A DNA stretch of 15,681 nucleotides from UBA7445 sp042096455 (GTDB lineage: Bacteria > Verrucomicrobiota > Verrucomicrobiia > Opitutales > Coraliomargaritaceae). The translations under genes and the position numbers were made by a program. Within the stretch, counting starts at the first letter, position 1. Each line of letters opens with the position of its first letter. The notes beneath the pieces are model-generated. The model was not told the DNA's origin, did no database searches, and saw nothing but the letters and a program-made list of their open reading frames with translations. Shown in pieces: positions 1 through 7,282 of the stretch. The stretch spans positions 1-15,681 of the forward strand of contig JBELLU010000041.1 of the NCBI GenBank assembly GCA_042096455.1, given 5' to 3'.

Positions 1-851
1 CCGTAATCCATATCGACGCTGAAGAAATCGAATTGATTACCTCCGGCGATTTCCCGGCGGGCGCAACCACCAAATCCAATAAAGGATTGAGGCATGCGAC
101 CCATCACCCAATTAGTCACATCTAATTGGTGAACGTGTTGCTCCACGATATGGTCGCCCGACAACTCCGTAAAGTTGAGCCAATTCTTTGCGAGAAAATC
201 AGCGTTACTCATGCCGGGCTTGCGCTCCGCCATCCATAAAATCCCCATATTCCAGGAAATACTACCTCCAACGATTTCGCCAATGGCACCGCCCTGCAAC
301 TTGGCGAGCATTTCAAGGTATCCCTTGGTGTGACGGCGTTGCGTGCCCGCAACTACGGTGAGGCCTTTCTGTCGGGCGAGTTCTCCGGTCGCAATTACCT
401 GCCGTGCTCCAACGGGATCAACCGCAACCGGCTTTTCAACGAAGCAATGCTTACCCGCCTGCACGCAGGCTTCGAAATGCAGCGGACGAAACGAGGGTGG
501 AGTCGCCATGAGCACCACTTCGGCGTCTGAATTGGCAACCTCTTTGTAGGCGCTGTAGCCATGATGTGTTTTAGCGTGATCGACTTGATAACGATTTGCC
601 ACACCCTTTGCGCGATTCTCAAAAGCGTCTGCAACCGCGACCACCTCGACTGAAATCCCGAGCAGTTTGGCCGCCTCTATAAAATTACCCAAGGCGCCGT
701 TCCCGCGACCGCCACAACCGATAAGGCCCACCTTGATCGTGCCGCTGTGAACTCCGTTGCTGGTTTGTGCGCCCAGAATGTTGAATGCTGCCAAGCCTGC
801 TCCGGTTACGGCGGCGTTCTTCACAAAGTCTCTGCGTGATACGTGTTTCAT
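1..851 (-). CDS. Gfo/Idh/MocA family oxidoreductase, Tat-exported (C-terminus off the left edge)
   Basis: NAD(P)-dependent sugar or glycoside oxidoreductase, probably acting at the C3 hydroxyl of a glycoside. The reading frame is open to the window edge, giving the first 283 residues. The protein begins MKHVSRRDFVKN, a twin-arginine signal (SRRDF at residues 5-9) followed by a short hydrophobic stretch, so export in folded form with bound cofactor is likely. A Rossmann start follows at about residue 37 (KVGLIGCGGRGNG), then the family's EKP motif (FVEKPVAVDP, about residues 138-147) and a dinucleotide-side GTQRRH motif near 170. HIVEQHVHQLDVTNWVMG lies around 230-248, where the family keeps its catalytic histidine. 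It is the last visible gene of a four-gene minus-strand operon, 14 bp after the ThuA gene. The ATG at 851 is chosen because it puts the Tat motif at the N-terminus. No Shine-Dalgarno sequence is visible. The substrate cannot be read from sequence. Confidence 0.93.
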   Translation of the reverse strand, partial: MKHVSRRDFVKNAAVTGAGLAAFNILGAQTSNGVHSGTIKVGLIGCGGRGNGALGNFIEAAKLLGISVEVVAVADAFENRAKGVANRYQVDHAKTHHGYSAYKEVANSDAEVVLMATPPSFRPLHFEACVQAGKHCFVEKPVAVDPVGARQVIATGELARQKGLTVVAGTQRRHTKGYLEMLAKLQGGAIGEIVGGSISWNMGILWMAERKPGMSNADFLAKNWLNFTELSGDHIVEQHVHQLDVTNWVMGRMPQSFIGFGGCARREIAGGNQFDFFSVDMDY

Positions 852-865
852 ATTTAATTTAAGTT

Positions 866-1630
866 TTACTTGGATTTTAGATTTTCTGCGACGGGGAGCC
901 CAGCGGCCCACAAAAGACCACGGGTGAAAAGTTCCATGTATTCAGCCTGTAGCATGGTTTCGTTATGGTGCCCGATAGTGGTTGCGAAGACACGGGTCTT
1001 TAAAGGGCCGTATTCGTGGACCCAGATATTGATGTGCATCTCGCCGGTGGCATTAGATTTCGATTCCGCAAGAGGGGTTACGCCGGGATAGGTCTTGGCA
1101 ATATAATAGAGCTCTCCCTTGGGAGTGGTCCAATTTTCCATGCCCATCATAATTTCATGCTCGGGTGCAACAATCTTGACCTCAAAGGGATGGTGCGGTC
1201 CGTGGCGCGGTGAATGCACACCACAGAATTTCCACCACTCTTCGCGGGTCGGCCCCGAGCGATAACAGTGCATGGAGCAATGCACCAACACAGCAGGTAC
1301 CCCGTCGAGGTGTGGCTTGAGAATTCCGGCAATGTAATCGACGTCGCCCACCGAGGCGAAGCATTCGTTATGGACCACCACATCATATCCCTTGGCCCAC
1401 CCCTCATTTTTGTAGAATTCCAAAAGGTTATCGGTTCCTTTGGTACGCTGATGCAGAATGGTCCACTCCACCGGCACCTTGCTGTTTAAATCAACTGCCG
1501 CGGGAAGGATCTCACGCTGCTGGTCATAGTCGTGACAGCAACCCCCGGTTATAAGCAAGGCTTTGAGCGGCTCGGCCTGTGCTGCTGCGATGCTGAAACC
1601 GATAAGGGCAAGGGTGAGGATCTCTTTCAT
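866..1630 (-). CDS. ThuA domain protein, secreted
   Basis: ThuA-family protein with a class I glutamine-amidotransferase-like fold. Its relatives sit in trehalose- and glycoside-utilisation loci and have been implicated in keto-sugar metabolism; the exact reaction is not settled. From the ATG at 1630 the protein starts MKEILTLALIG and has a clean 19-residue Sec signal peptide ending AQA before EPLKALLITGG. An ATG 27 bp upstream (1657) would add MKRAVIPPI and is the alternative start; neither has a Shine-Dalgarno sequence. Family features seen are the first-strand ITGGCCHDY, the central HNECFASV and HCSMHCYR segments, HSPRHGPHHPFEVKIV, and the late FATTIGHHNETM motif. About 254 residues is normal for a single-domain ThuA. 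It follows the DUF1080-ThuA gene closely (34 bp, or 7 bp from the alternative start) and precedes the Gfo/Idh/MocA gene, so the three are probably co-transcribed. Confidence 0.88.
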   Translation of the reverse strand: MKEILTLALIGFSIAAAQAEPLKALLITGGCCHDYDQQREILPAAVDLNSKVPVEWTILHQRTKGTDNLLEFYKNEGWAKGYDVVVHNECFASVGDVDYIAGILKPHLDGVPAVLVHCSMHCYRSGPTREEWWKFCGVHSPRHGPHHPFEVKIVAPEHEIMMGMENWTTPKGELYYIAKTYPGVTPLAESKSNATGEMHINIWVHEYGPLKTRVFATTIGHHNETMLQAEYMELFTRGLLWAAGLPVAENLKSK

Positions 1631-1664
1631 GATTGGTGGTATAACTGCTCTTTTCATTTTTGAT

Positions 1665-3209
1665 TTAATTATTTGGTTTCGGTTTCGGGTAATCCTGATT
1701 CAGCGCCAAATCCTTTTGGCTGGGAGTACGGGACGGAATTCCATCTGCGGGAACGATTGATTTCGCGGTCCAAGCTAGAGCGTTCAGGACAAGTTTGCGA
1801 AAGTTATCCTCTTTCCAATTCTGGTGAAAATGACCCCCGGTAAAACCAAAGCCGCGTCCTCCATTCGGGCGCTCGTAGGCCCAGGCGGTATGCTGCGCCA
1901 CTCCTGATTTGACCGCCTCATAAACGGTCGGGTTACTACCGCGATCTTTGTTGCGCGCACGAGAGCTAAGGGTCTTAAGCGGTGGCAGCGTTGAGAGTAT
2001 TGGTGTGACGCCCTCCATTTCCGGCTGAAAACGCATATGGTAATACCATTCATCGCGGATGGTAAATGGCTTAACTCCCCGTGTGATGGGATGTTCTGGG
2101 AATTCCGTATAGCTCGCTTCCCAAGTGGGATTGACCGACCAGCCAATTTCAAAGTAACCACCAATCCAGTCGAGGAATTGGGTTCCAAGTTCCGTGGGTT
2201 CAACCTCAACCCCGAAGTGCAAACAGGCCACTCCAACCCCGGCATCCGTCAGTGCTTGGATTTTTTCTTGGTGGTCTTTGGCCATGTGGTGTTTGTACCC
2301 ATCGCAATACATGACGATGCTGTCGGGCTTTGCGTAGCCAACCCAGGGCTCCGGCCAGGCTCCTTCCGTCACCACCTGTGCACTGACGTCCAAACCACTC
2401 TCGTTCAGGCATCGCGCCAGCAGATGGCAACCGGCTTTGTGCTCATGCGCATTGTAGCCGTGACTTTTTTTGCCCGCTAAAAAAAGAATTTCTTTTTTAT
2501 CCTCCGGCGCCAGCTCCCGTAAGCGAATATTCTTAAAACGTACCTCCATCGGTGGCCCGGAGTGCAACTGCAAAGCAATCAGTCCACGCTTGAGGCGATC
2601 CGCCGCTGACTCCGAAAACTCTGCAGTGATGATTCCGTTGATCTTTTGAATGCATTGATTCCCCCGCGCGATGATGTGATAGGTATTCCAACCATCCAGA
2701 GCGATTTCCCCGAGTATTGCTTCGGCGTCACCAACCTGTGCCACCACTCGGCGGTCAGCTGGAGTTTCTCCCACCACGCACTTCTCGCCACGCCCCGCCA
2801 AAAGCTTTTTATAACGCTCACCCCAGGCCGCGCCCATCCAACGCGGATCTTCAGCAATGTCAGCCTGATAACCTCCAACCCGCCAAGGCTCGTCGGGCAA
2901 ATGAAAACTACGATATTGAATGCCGCTATTATGATTGCGTAATTTGAAATCTACCAACAACTCGAAGTCACCAACCTCCCCGCCCTCCCAAATCAGGAAG
3001 GTATTTTTCGGAGTGCGCAGGGTATCGGTTGTTTCGCCCACGATGCTGCCATCTTCAACCCGCCAAAACCGGGGATCTCCATCCCAGCCCTCCAAGGTCT
3101 TGCCGTCAAATAGGACGCGGTAGTCCTCGCTTGCCGCTGAAACAAAACTCTGCCCGGCTGTGACTATGAGCATCGCAAAAGATAAAAGTAATTTAAAGTA
3201 ATGCTGCAT
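1665..3209 (-). CDS. Secreted DUF1080 (keto-glycoside hydrolase-like) and ThuA fusion protein
   Basis: Two-domain extracytoplasmic protein of 514 residues. A Sec signal peptide occupies residues 1-26 (hydrophobic core LLLSFAMLIVTAG, cleavage near VSA-A). The DUF1080 domain, a concanavalin-like jelly roll whose characterised members act on 3-keto-disaccharides, runs from about 30 to 233. It shows the expected FDGKTLEGW opening, NSGIQYR at 94-100, GYQADI at 113-118 and a closing LHSGPPMEVRFKNIRLREL. A ThuA-like domain follows from about 238 to 475 (ILFLAGKKSHGYNAHEH, then CLHFGVEVEP, DEWYYHMRF and GFGFTGGHFHQNW). The tail after 475 is proline- and lysine-rich. Unusually for this window there is a purine-rich AGGGGG 5-6 bases before the ATG, with GGAGG a little further upstream, supporting this start. 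The gene begins 10 bp after the epimerase-like gene. A second, separate ThuA gene follows directly. Confidence 0.9.
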   Translation of the reverse strand: MQHYFKLLLSFAMLIVTAGQSFVSAASEDYRVLFDGKTLEGWDGDPRFWRVEDGSIVGETTDTLRTPKNTFLIWEGGEVGDFELLVDFKLRNHNSGIQYRSFHLPDEPWRVGGYQADIAEDPRWMGAAWGERYKKLLAGRGEKCVVGETPADRRVVAQVGDAEAILGEIALDGWNTYHIIARGNQCIQKINGIITAEFSESAADRLKRGLIALQLHSGPPMEVRFKNIRLRELAPEDKKEILFLAGKKSHGYNAHEHKAGCHLLARCLNESGLDVSAQVVTEGAWPEPWVGYAKPDSIVMYCDGYKHHMAKDHQEKIQALTDAGVGVACLHFGVEVEPTELGTQFLDWIGGYFEIGWSVNPTWEASYTEFPEHPITRGVKPFTIRDEWYYHMRFQPEMEGVTPILSTLPPLKTLSSRARNKDRGSNPTVYEAVKSGVAQHTAWAYERPNGGRGFGFTGGHFHQNWKEDNFRKLVLNALAWTAKSIVPADGIPSRTPSQKDLALNQDYPKPKPNN

Positions 3210-3219
3210 TTTATCCCCC

Positions 3220-4089
3220 TTATACCTCCGCTAAAACTCTGCTTGATTTTAAAGTAGTCTGCAAGAAATCGAGCCCCTCCGTTGCAAGTTGCTCAGGACT
3301 GTCGTAGAGCTGGCGCCAGATCGAGGTTGCCTTTGCTAGATTCTTATTTCCCAAGGCAAAACTTTCAATAATGACGTCACCACTGTAACCAATTGTCGCG
3401 AGCGCCTTTGAGATATTTTTCCAGTCAACCTGATCCGAACCCAACAATCCCCGATGACTCGCGCTGGCGTGCACGTGTCCAATGTGCCTGGCGTGCGCCA
3501 GAATGGCCGCCGCCGAGTCGTCCTCCTCAATATTCATGTGAAAAGTGTCGATGTGTATTTTCAAAGCAGAACTACCCACACGATTAATTAACTCAGCTGC
3601 TTGATCGAGGGTATTGATGCAGTCGGTTTCAAAGCGATTCAGCGGCTCAACCGCAAGCACCACCCCGGCGGATTCCGCTTTTTTACACAAGGGCTTCAGC
3701 GCGTCCGCGATCTGGGTTAACTGTTTGTCGCGCTCCTCAGTAGAATAGAATTCTGCCCGGCCAGTTTCCGAATACATCGGACCGCATACCACGCTACCCC
3801 CCAAGGCCTCAGTCAGTTCGATTAATTGTGAAATGTATGAGCTGGCCCGGGCAACCGTTTCCTCAGTACCCCTCAAATCTCGACCTTGAGTAAACGCTCC
3901 GCAAACTACCGGACGCTCCAGTTCATTTTCGCGCAATGCCTCCAATAGCCTCGACGCCGTAACGCCTTCCGGCTCCACGATGGCGAGTTCGACAACTTCC
4001 GCTCCACAGCTCCGTATCTGTTTCAACAGCGGAATGTCGGCATCTGTAAATCCAGCATTAAAGAGAAAGGTGTTTAATCCAATGCGCAC
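3220..4089 (-). CDS. Ketose 3-epimerase-like sugar isomerase (D-tagatose/D-allulose 3-epimerase fold)
   Basis: TIM-barrel protein of 289 residues in the sugar isomerase/epimerase (xylose isomerase-like, AP endonuclease 2) superfamily. The residues that bind metal and catalyse in the D-tagatose/D-psicose 3-epimerases all appear in order. E148 (AVEPL), D181 (IDTFHMN), H207 (GHVHAS) and E242 (IIESF) would be the metal ligands and acid-base pair, with E154, H184 and R213 as substrate-side residues. Their spacing matches the Pseudomonas cichorii enzyme at a constant offset of four, from memory of its numbering. No signal peptide, so it is cytoplasmic. The start is GTG at 4089, because an in-frame TAA lies two codons upstream; a nearby ATG is in another frame. 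It is the first gene of the minus-strand operon and diverges from the PAS-AraC gene. Epimerisation of a free ketose or keto-sugar is most likely; a lyase role, known in some relatives, remains possible. Confidence 0.87.
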   Translation of the reverse strand: MRIGLNTFLFNAGFTDADIPLLKQIRSCGAEVVELAIVEPEGVTASRLLEALRENELERPVVCGAFTQGRDLRGTEETVARASSYISQLIELTEALGGSVVCGPMYSETGRAEFYSTEERDKQLTQIADALKPLCKKAESAGVVLAVEPLNRFETDCINTLDQAAELINRVGSSALKIHIDTFHMNIEEDDSAAAILAHARHIGHVHASASHRGLLGSDQVDWKNISKALATIGYSGDVIIESFALGNKNLAKATSIWRQLYDSPEQLATEGLDFLQTTLKSSRVLAEV

Positions 4090-4168
4090 ATTTTAATAAT
4101 AACAATTACCGCAATCCTTTTACTTGTAAATATTCCGCAATTTTGTGTATATAATCAGCATTCCTTTT
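4090..4168. promoter_or_regulatory. Divergent promoter region with paired CCGCAAT direct repeats
   Basis: This 79-bp gap separates the GTG of the minus-strand operon from the ATG of the AraC-type regulator. It holds two exact copies of CCGCAAT (4109-4115 and 4135-4141), 26 bp apart in the same orientation, the arrangement expected of AraC-family half-sites. Rightward, TATAAT (4150-4155) with TTGTAA upstream (4124-4129, spacing long at 20) could be a promoter, which would place the RNA start only a few bases before the ATG at 4169. Leftward, TTTACA (complement of 4125-4130) and TAATTG (complement of 4103-4108), 16 bp apart, could serve the operon. The repeats are seen directly; the binding and promoter roles are inferred. 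Confidence 0.45.
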
Positions 4169-4927
4169 ATGAAAAAACCAAAAGCATTGGATGCACAACT
4201 CGACAAGGCCGACCCCGCCTCAGTCATTGCCCTCTTTTCGTCACTCAGTGATGTCTATTTTTTCATGAAAGATCGAAAAGGCCGTTTTATTGGCGCCAAT
4301 GCCCTCCAGCTAGAAAAGATGGGCCTGCATGATCAGGCTGAGCTCCTCGGCAAAAGCGACCATGATTTCTTTCCCCGCAACATGGTCGCGCAATACACCC
4401 GCGATGATGAGCAGGTAATGACGAGCGGTAAACCGATCTCCCGCCGCGTTGAACTGGTGGCGAACCCAGATGGTTCAGTCTCATGGCATGTCACCAGCAA
4501 ATTCCCTCTCTATGACCGACAGGGGAACTGCATCGGCATCATCGGTTACATGCGCGACTTTGCCCGCAGCGAAAATGCCTGGCAACCCTACCGCCGGATG
4601 AATGCCGCCGTTGACTATATCAGTAAGCATTTCAATAGCCCCATCCAGATCGCGGATCTGGCAAAAGTAGCCAATCTTTCAATCAGTCAGTTTGAACGCC
4701 GCTTCCAACAGGTATTTCAGCAAACCCCCGCCCGTTTCCTGATTCGTTTTCGCCTAACCCGCGCGAGCCAAATGCTCATTAATACCGAGGCAACCCTATC
4801 CTATATCGCGTATGAAGTCGGCTTCTACGACCATAGCCATTTCTCACGTGAGTTTAAAAAAGAGTTTGATCAATCACCCGGCCAATACCGCGATGAATAC
4901 CGGGTCAGGAATCCGAAACCCAATTAA
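4169..4927 (+). CDS. PAS-domain AraC/XylS-family transcriptional regulator
   Basis: Transcription factor of 252 residues that probably controls the divergent keto-sugar operon. Residues 16-132 form a PAS sensor domain (DVYFFMKDRKGRFIGAN, LLGKSDHDFFP, then WHVTSKFPLYDRQGNCIGIIGYMRD). Residues 141-245 form the AraC double helix-turn-helix domain (IQIADLAKVANLSISQFERRFQ and IAYEVGFYDHSHFSREFKKEF, ending SPGQYR). A PAS sensor in place of the usual cupin-like sugar-binding domain is notable, because its ligand could be something other than a free sugar. A GTG at 4145 in the same frame would add eight residues (YIISIPF after the initiator), but a TATAAT lies inside that stretch, so the ATG at 4169 is preferred. 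The stop codon overlaps the convergent GT2 gene's stop, and no terminator is visible between them. Confidence 0.92.
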   Translation: MKKPKALDAQLDKADPASVIALFSSLSDVYFFMKDRKGRFIGANALQLEKMGLHDQAELLGKSDHDFFPRNMVAQYTRDDEQVMTSGKPISRRVELVANPDGSVSWHVTSKFPLYDRQGNCIGIIGYMRDFARSENAWQPYRRMNAAVDYISKHFNSPIQIADLAKVANLSISQFERRFQQVFQQTPARFLIRFRLTRASQMLINTEATLSYIAYEVGFYDHSHFSREFKKEFDQSPGQYRDEYRVRNPKPN

Positions 4928-5685
4928 TAGAGACCCGCTTTCAAACGCCCGCGGATTCGCAGTAGACCCATCACCATACGGAAGCCATCGGTAAAAAGAT
5001 CCACTTTCCCGCCTGGCACCTCGACCCAGGGTATGGCTCGCTGCCGCAATCTTACCTTATTTTTCCCCAAGGCCATGAGCAGTTCAACATCAAAGGCATA
5101 TCCATATTCTTTTAGGTTCTTTCGCACCTCCCGGTAAGCTGATCCCGGCACGACCTTGGCACCACATTGCGTGTCTAGACATTTTAAACCAACCAGCGTG
5201 CGAACTAGAAATGAGAAGACTCGCGGAGCAAGCGACCGAATCATCTGACGACGCACCGGTGATTCAACGGAATGCGCGCGAACTGCAATCGTGCAGGCAG
5301 GATCGTCTTCCGCGATTGCAGACTTTATCAGGCCAACAATCACACTGGCTGAAATAGCGCCATCCCCATCCACAAAAGCCAGCCATTCGGCGGCGGCACA
5401 TTGATCCCAAGCACGGTAAATTGCTGCTCCTTTCCGCGAACGCTGTTCAGACAACACCAGTTCAGTCTTCGGGAAAATTGCACGTAACTGCTCCACCAAG
5501 GTTTCCAATTTCACCTGCTCCTCAACCGAAGAACCATCATCCGAAACAATCCAACAAAGCGGGAGACCTGAGGCTGCCAAGGCGCGCGCTAACTCCGGAC
5601 CAAAGCGCCCAAGGCGCCGGCTGTCATTCCAGACTGGGGTAACCAAGACAATCTCAGGCGTTTGTTTTAGTGGACTTTCAGACAC
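4924..5685 (-). CDS. GT2 family glycosyltransferase, polyprenyl-phosphate sugar synthase-like
   Basis: Inverting GT-A glycosyltransferase, family 2, 253 residues from the GTG at 5685. Seen: the opening strand EIVLVTPVWNDSRRLG, the nucleotide-binding DDGSS (49-53), the RKGAAIYRAW segment, and the metal-binding DGDG (106-109). The C-terminal half (TQCGAKVVPGSAYREV, YAFDVELLMA, VPGGKVDLFTDGFRM) resembles dolichol- or undecaprenyl-phosphate glucose/mannose synthases. No transmembrane helix is obvious, so it would act at the cytoplasmic membrane face. The frame stays open further upstream (an ATG at 5790 or beyond), but those starts would overlap the oppositely oriented membrane-protein gene and add residues unlike the family, so GTG 5685 is preferred. 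The divergent neighbour is a plausible user of the lipid-linked sugar made here. The sugar is unknown. Confidence 0.85.
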   Translation of the reverse strand: MSESPLKQTPEIVLVTPVWNDSRRLGRFGPELARALAASGLPLCWIVSDDGSSVEEQVKLETLVEQLRAIFPKTELVLSEQRSRKGAAIYRAWDQCAAAEWLAFVDGDGAISASVIVGLIKSAIAEDDPACTIAVRAHSVESPVRRQMIRSLAPRVFSFLVRTLVGLKCLDTQCGAKVVPGSAYREVRKNLKEYGYAFDVELLMALGKNKVRLRQRAIPWVEVPGGKVDLFTDGFRMVMGLLRIRGRLKAGLY

Positions 5686-5770
5686 AGCATCAATTATTCT
5701 AAGGGCATCGGGTTGAGCAATTACAAAGCACAGTTGCCCTAACTCATTTCCCTTTTTCGTAATTAAAGCT
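5686..5770. promoter_or_regulatory. Divergent promoter region between GT2 and Agl23-like genes
   Basis: 85 bp between the two opposing starts, AT-rich and without coding evidence. On the minus strand TAGAAT (complement of 5696-5701) fits a -10 box, with TTGTAA about 19 bp upstream, placing the RNA start almost at the GTG. On the plus strand only a weak TAATTA next to the ATG is seen. The promoter calls are weak. The gap itself depends on choosing the GTG at 5685 for the GT2 gene. Confidence 0.3.
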
Positions 5771-7282
5771 ATGCGATCACATCGACTCATTGCCCTTGGA
5801 TGGGTTACCTTGCTTGCGCTTGGCTTTTGGTTGCGCTTTGACGGACTTGACTCGAATCCGATCCATGCCGATGAAGCGACCGGTGCTCGCATTTTAGCAC
5901 AACAACTCGAAGGCGAACCTTACCGCTTTAACCCAAAGCATTTTCACGGCCCATTGCTAAGCACCATTTCCAGTGCGATCGCAGGCCTTCGCGGCGAGAC
6001 TTCCTGGAATGAGCTCCGCCTCAAGACGCTTCGGATTGGCCCTGCCCTTGCTGGAGTTCTAATCGTCCTAACGCCGCTTTTATGGGTGCGGTTTCTTGGT
6101 TTCGGCGGAGCGCTGACGGCTGGAGCCTTCCTCGCAAGTTCCCCGCTTCTTGTTTATTACAACCGTCTTTACATTCACGAAAGCATCCTGTGCCTTCTGG
6201 GGATGCTTGCACTGCTGGGCGTCTTTCGTCTGCTCACCAAGCCAACGATTCTCGCCGGGGCTTTAGCAGGTCTCTGGATCGGTTTGATGTTTGCCACCAA
6301 AGAAACCTTTGCGATTTCCGTGATCGCATGGTCGCTCGCCGGAAGCCTCTGTCTCTGCGCGCCACAATTGCGCCCTACCCAAACTCTAAGGCGCTATCTC
6401 GGCCCCCTCATAACACTCGCTCTTACTGCATTTCTCGTAAGCGGCTATTGCTACACCAATGGATTTACCAATCTCGCCGGTCTTCGCGATGCCTACTCCA
6501 CTTTTTTCATCTACGAGACCACTCCGGGGCACGAAAAAGAATGGTATTATTACCTGCACTCACTGCTCTGGCCAAAACAAAGCCTCGGCCTGTGGTGGAC
6601 TGAATTAAGTATTACACTCTTTGCCCTCATTGCGCTGACCGGAGCCTTCCTGAAGCGAGACCATGCCGCCGTCGGCCTCCTCTTTATTGTATTGAGCGCA
6701 CTGATCCATCTACTGATCTATAGCCTCATAAGCTACAAAACCCCATGGCTCATACTGCTCCCGTGGGCACATCTTTGCCTAGCCGGCGGAGCGGCCTTCG
6801 CCTTTGTCAATAAGATGACTCCAGTCCTCCGGCTTTGCGGACTACTCGCACTCGTAAGCGCGCTCGCCTATCAAACAACGCAAAGCCTGAATGCCACGGG
6901 GTCTTATGCCAATGATGCACGCAATCCCTATGCTTACGTGCCGACGACCCGTGATCCACAAACGTTTGCCAACTGGCTTCAGCAAATTGAGTCTCTCCCG
7001 GATGCGCCCCAAATGGAACCAATCGGCGTCATCGGAAGCGAATACTGGCCCCTCCCCTGGTATCTAAGAAGTTTTGAAACTATCGGATACTGGCCCACGC
7101 CTCCTGATACCATTGCGCAATTCCCCGTTGTCTTTGCGATGCCTGCTCAAGTTGCGGCATGCGACGACCTCCTTGAAAAAAGCCATATAAAACTTCCCCG
7201 CAGCCTCCGCAGCAATGTTTCAATCTCCCTCTACCTGCGCCACGATCTTTGGAATCTTTGGATGGAAAACCCAGAACCATGA
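5771..7282 (+). CDS. Polytopic membrane glycosyltransferase-like protein, Agl23/TIGR03663 type
   Basis: Multi-spanning membrane protein of 503 residues in the GT-C/GT39-like superfamily. It resembles the family named for the archaeal flippase-associated protein Agl23 (TIGR03663), which also occurs in bacteria. After a first helix (residues 7-22) comes the extracytoplasmic loop with the conserved acidic pair, NPIHADEATGAR (D34, E35), and FNPKHFHGPLL near 54-64, where related enzymes bind metal and lipid-phosphate sugar. At least eight further hydrophobic segments follow, including YYNRLYIHESILCLLGM. A soluble C-terminal part begins at about residue 375 (NARNPYAYVPTTRDPQ, EYWPLPWYLRSF). It would transfer a sugar from a polyprenyl-phosphate donor on the outer membrane face. 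The divergent GT2 gene is the obvious donor-maker, and the ApbE-like gene overlaps its stop. The family match is from memory of conserved motifs. Confidence 0.8.
   Translation: MRSHRLIALGWVTLLALGFWLRFDGLDSNPIHADEATGARILAQQLEGEPYRFNPKHFHGPLLSTISSAIAGLRGETSWNELRLKTLRIGPALAGVLIVLTPLLWVRFLGFGGALTAGAFLASSPLLVYYNRLYIHESILCLLGMLALLGVFRLLTKPTILAGALAGLWIGLMFATKETFAISVIAWSLAGSLCLCAPQLRPTQTLRRYLGPLITLALTAFLVSGYCYTNGFTNLAGLRDAYSTFFIYETTPGHEKEWYYYLHSLLWPKQSLGLWWTELSITLFALIALTGAFLKRDHAAVGLLFIVLSALIHLLIYSLISYKTPWLILLPWAHLCLAGGAAFAFVNKMTPVLRLCGLLALVSALAYQTTQSLNATGSYANDARNPYAYVPTTRDPQTFANWLQQIESLPDAPQMEPIGVIGSEYWPLPWYLRSFETIGYWPTPPDTIAQFPVVFAMPAQVAACDDLLEKSHIKLPRSLRSNVSISLYLRHDLWNLWMENPEP

Noticed and set aside
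330..634. Short frames on both strands over the left-edge oxidoreductase
   Set aside because: The minus-strand frame of the Gfo/Idh/MocA protein is continuous here with EKP and GTQRRH motifs, so these are shadows.
5686..5892. N-terminal extension of the GT2 glycosyltransferase to an upstream start (322 residues)
   Set aside because: It would overlap the start of the opposing membrane protein by over 100 bp, and the added residues do not resemble the family, whose fold begins at EIVLVTPVWN.
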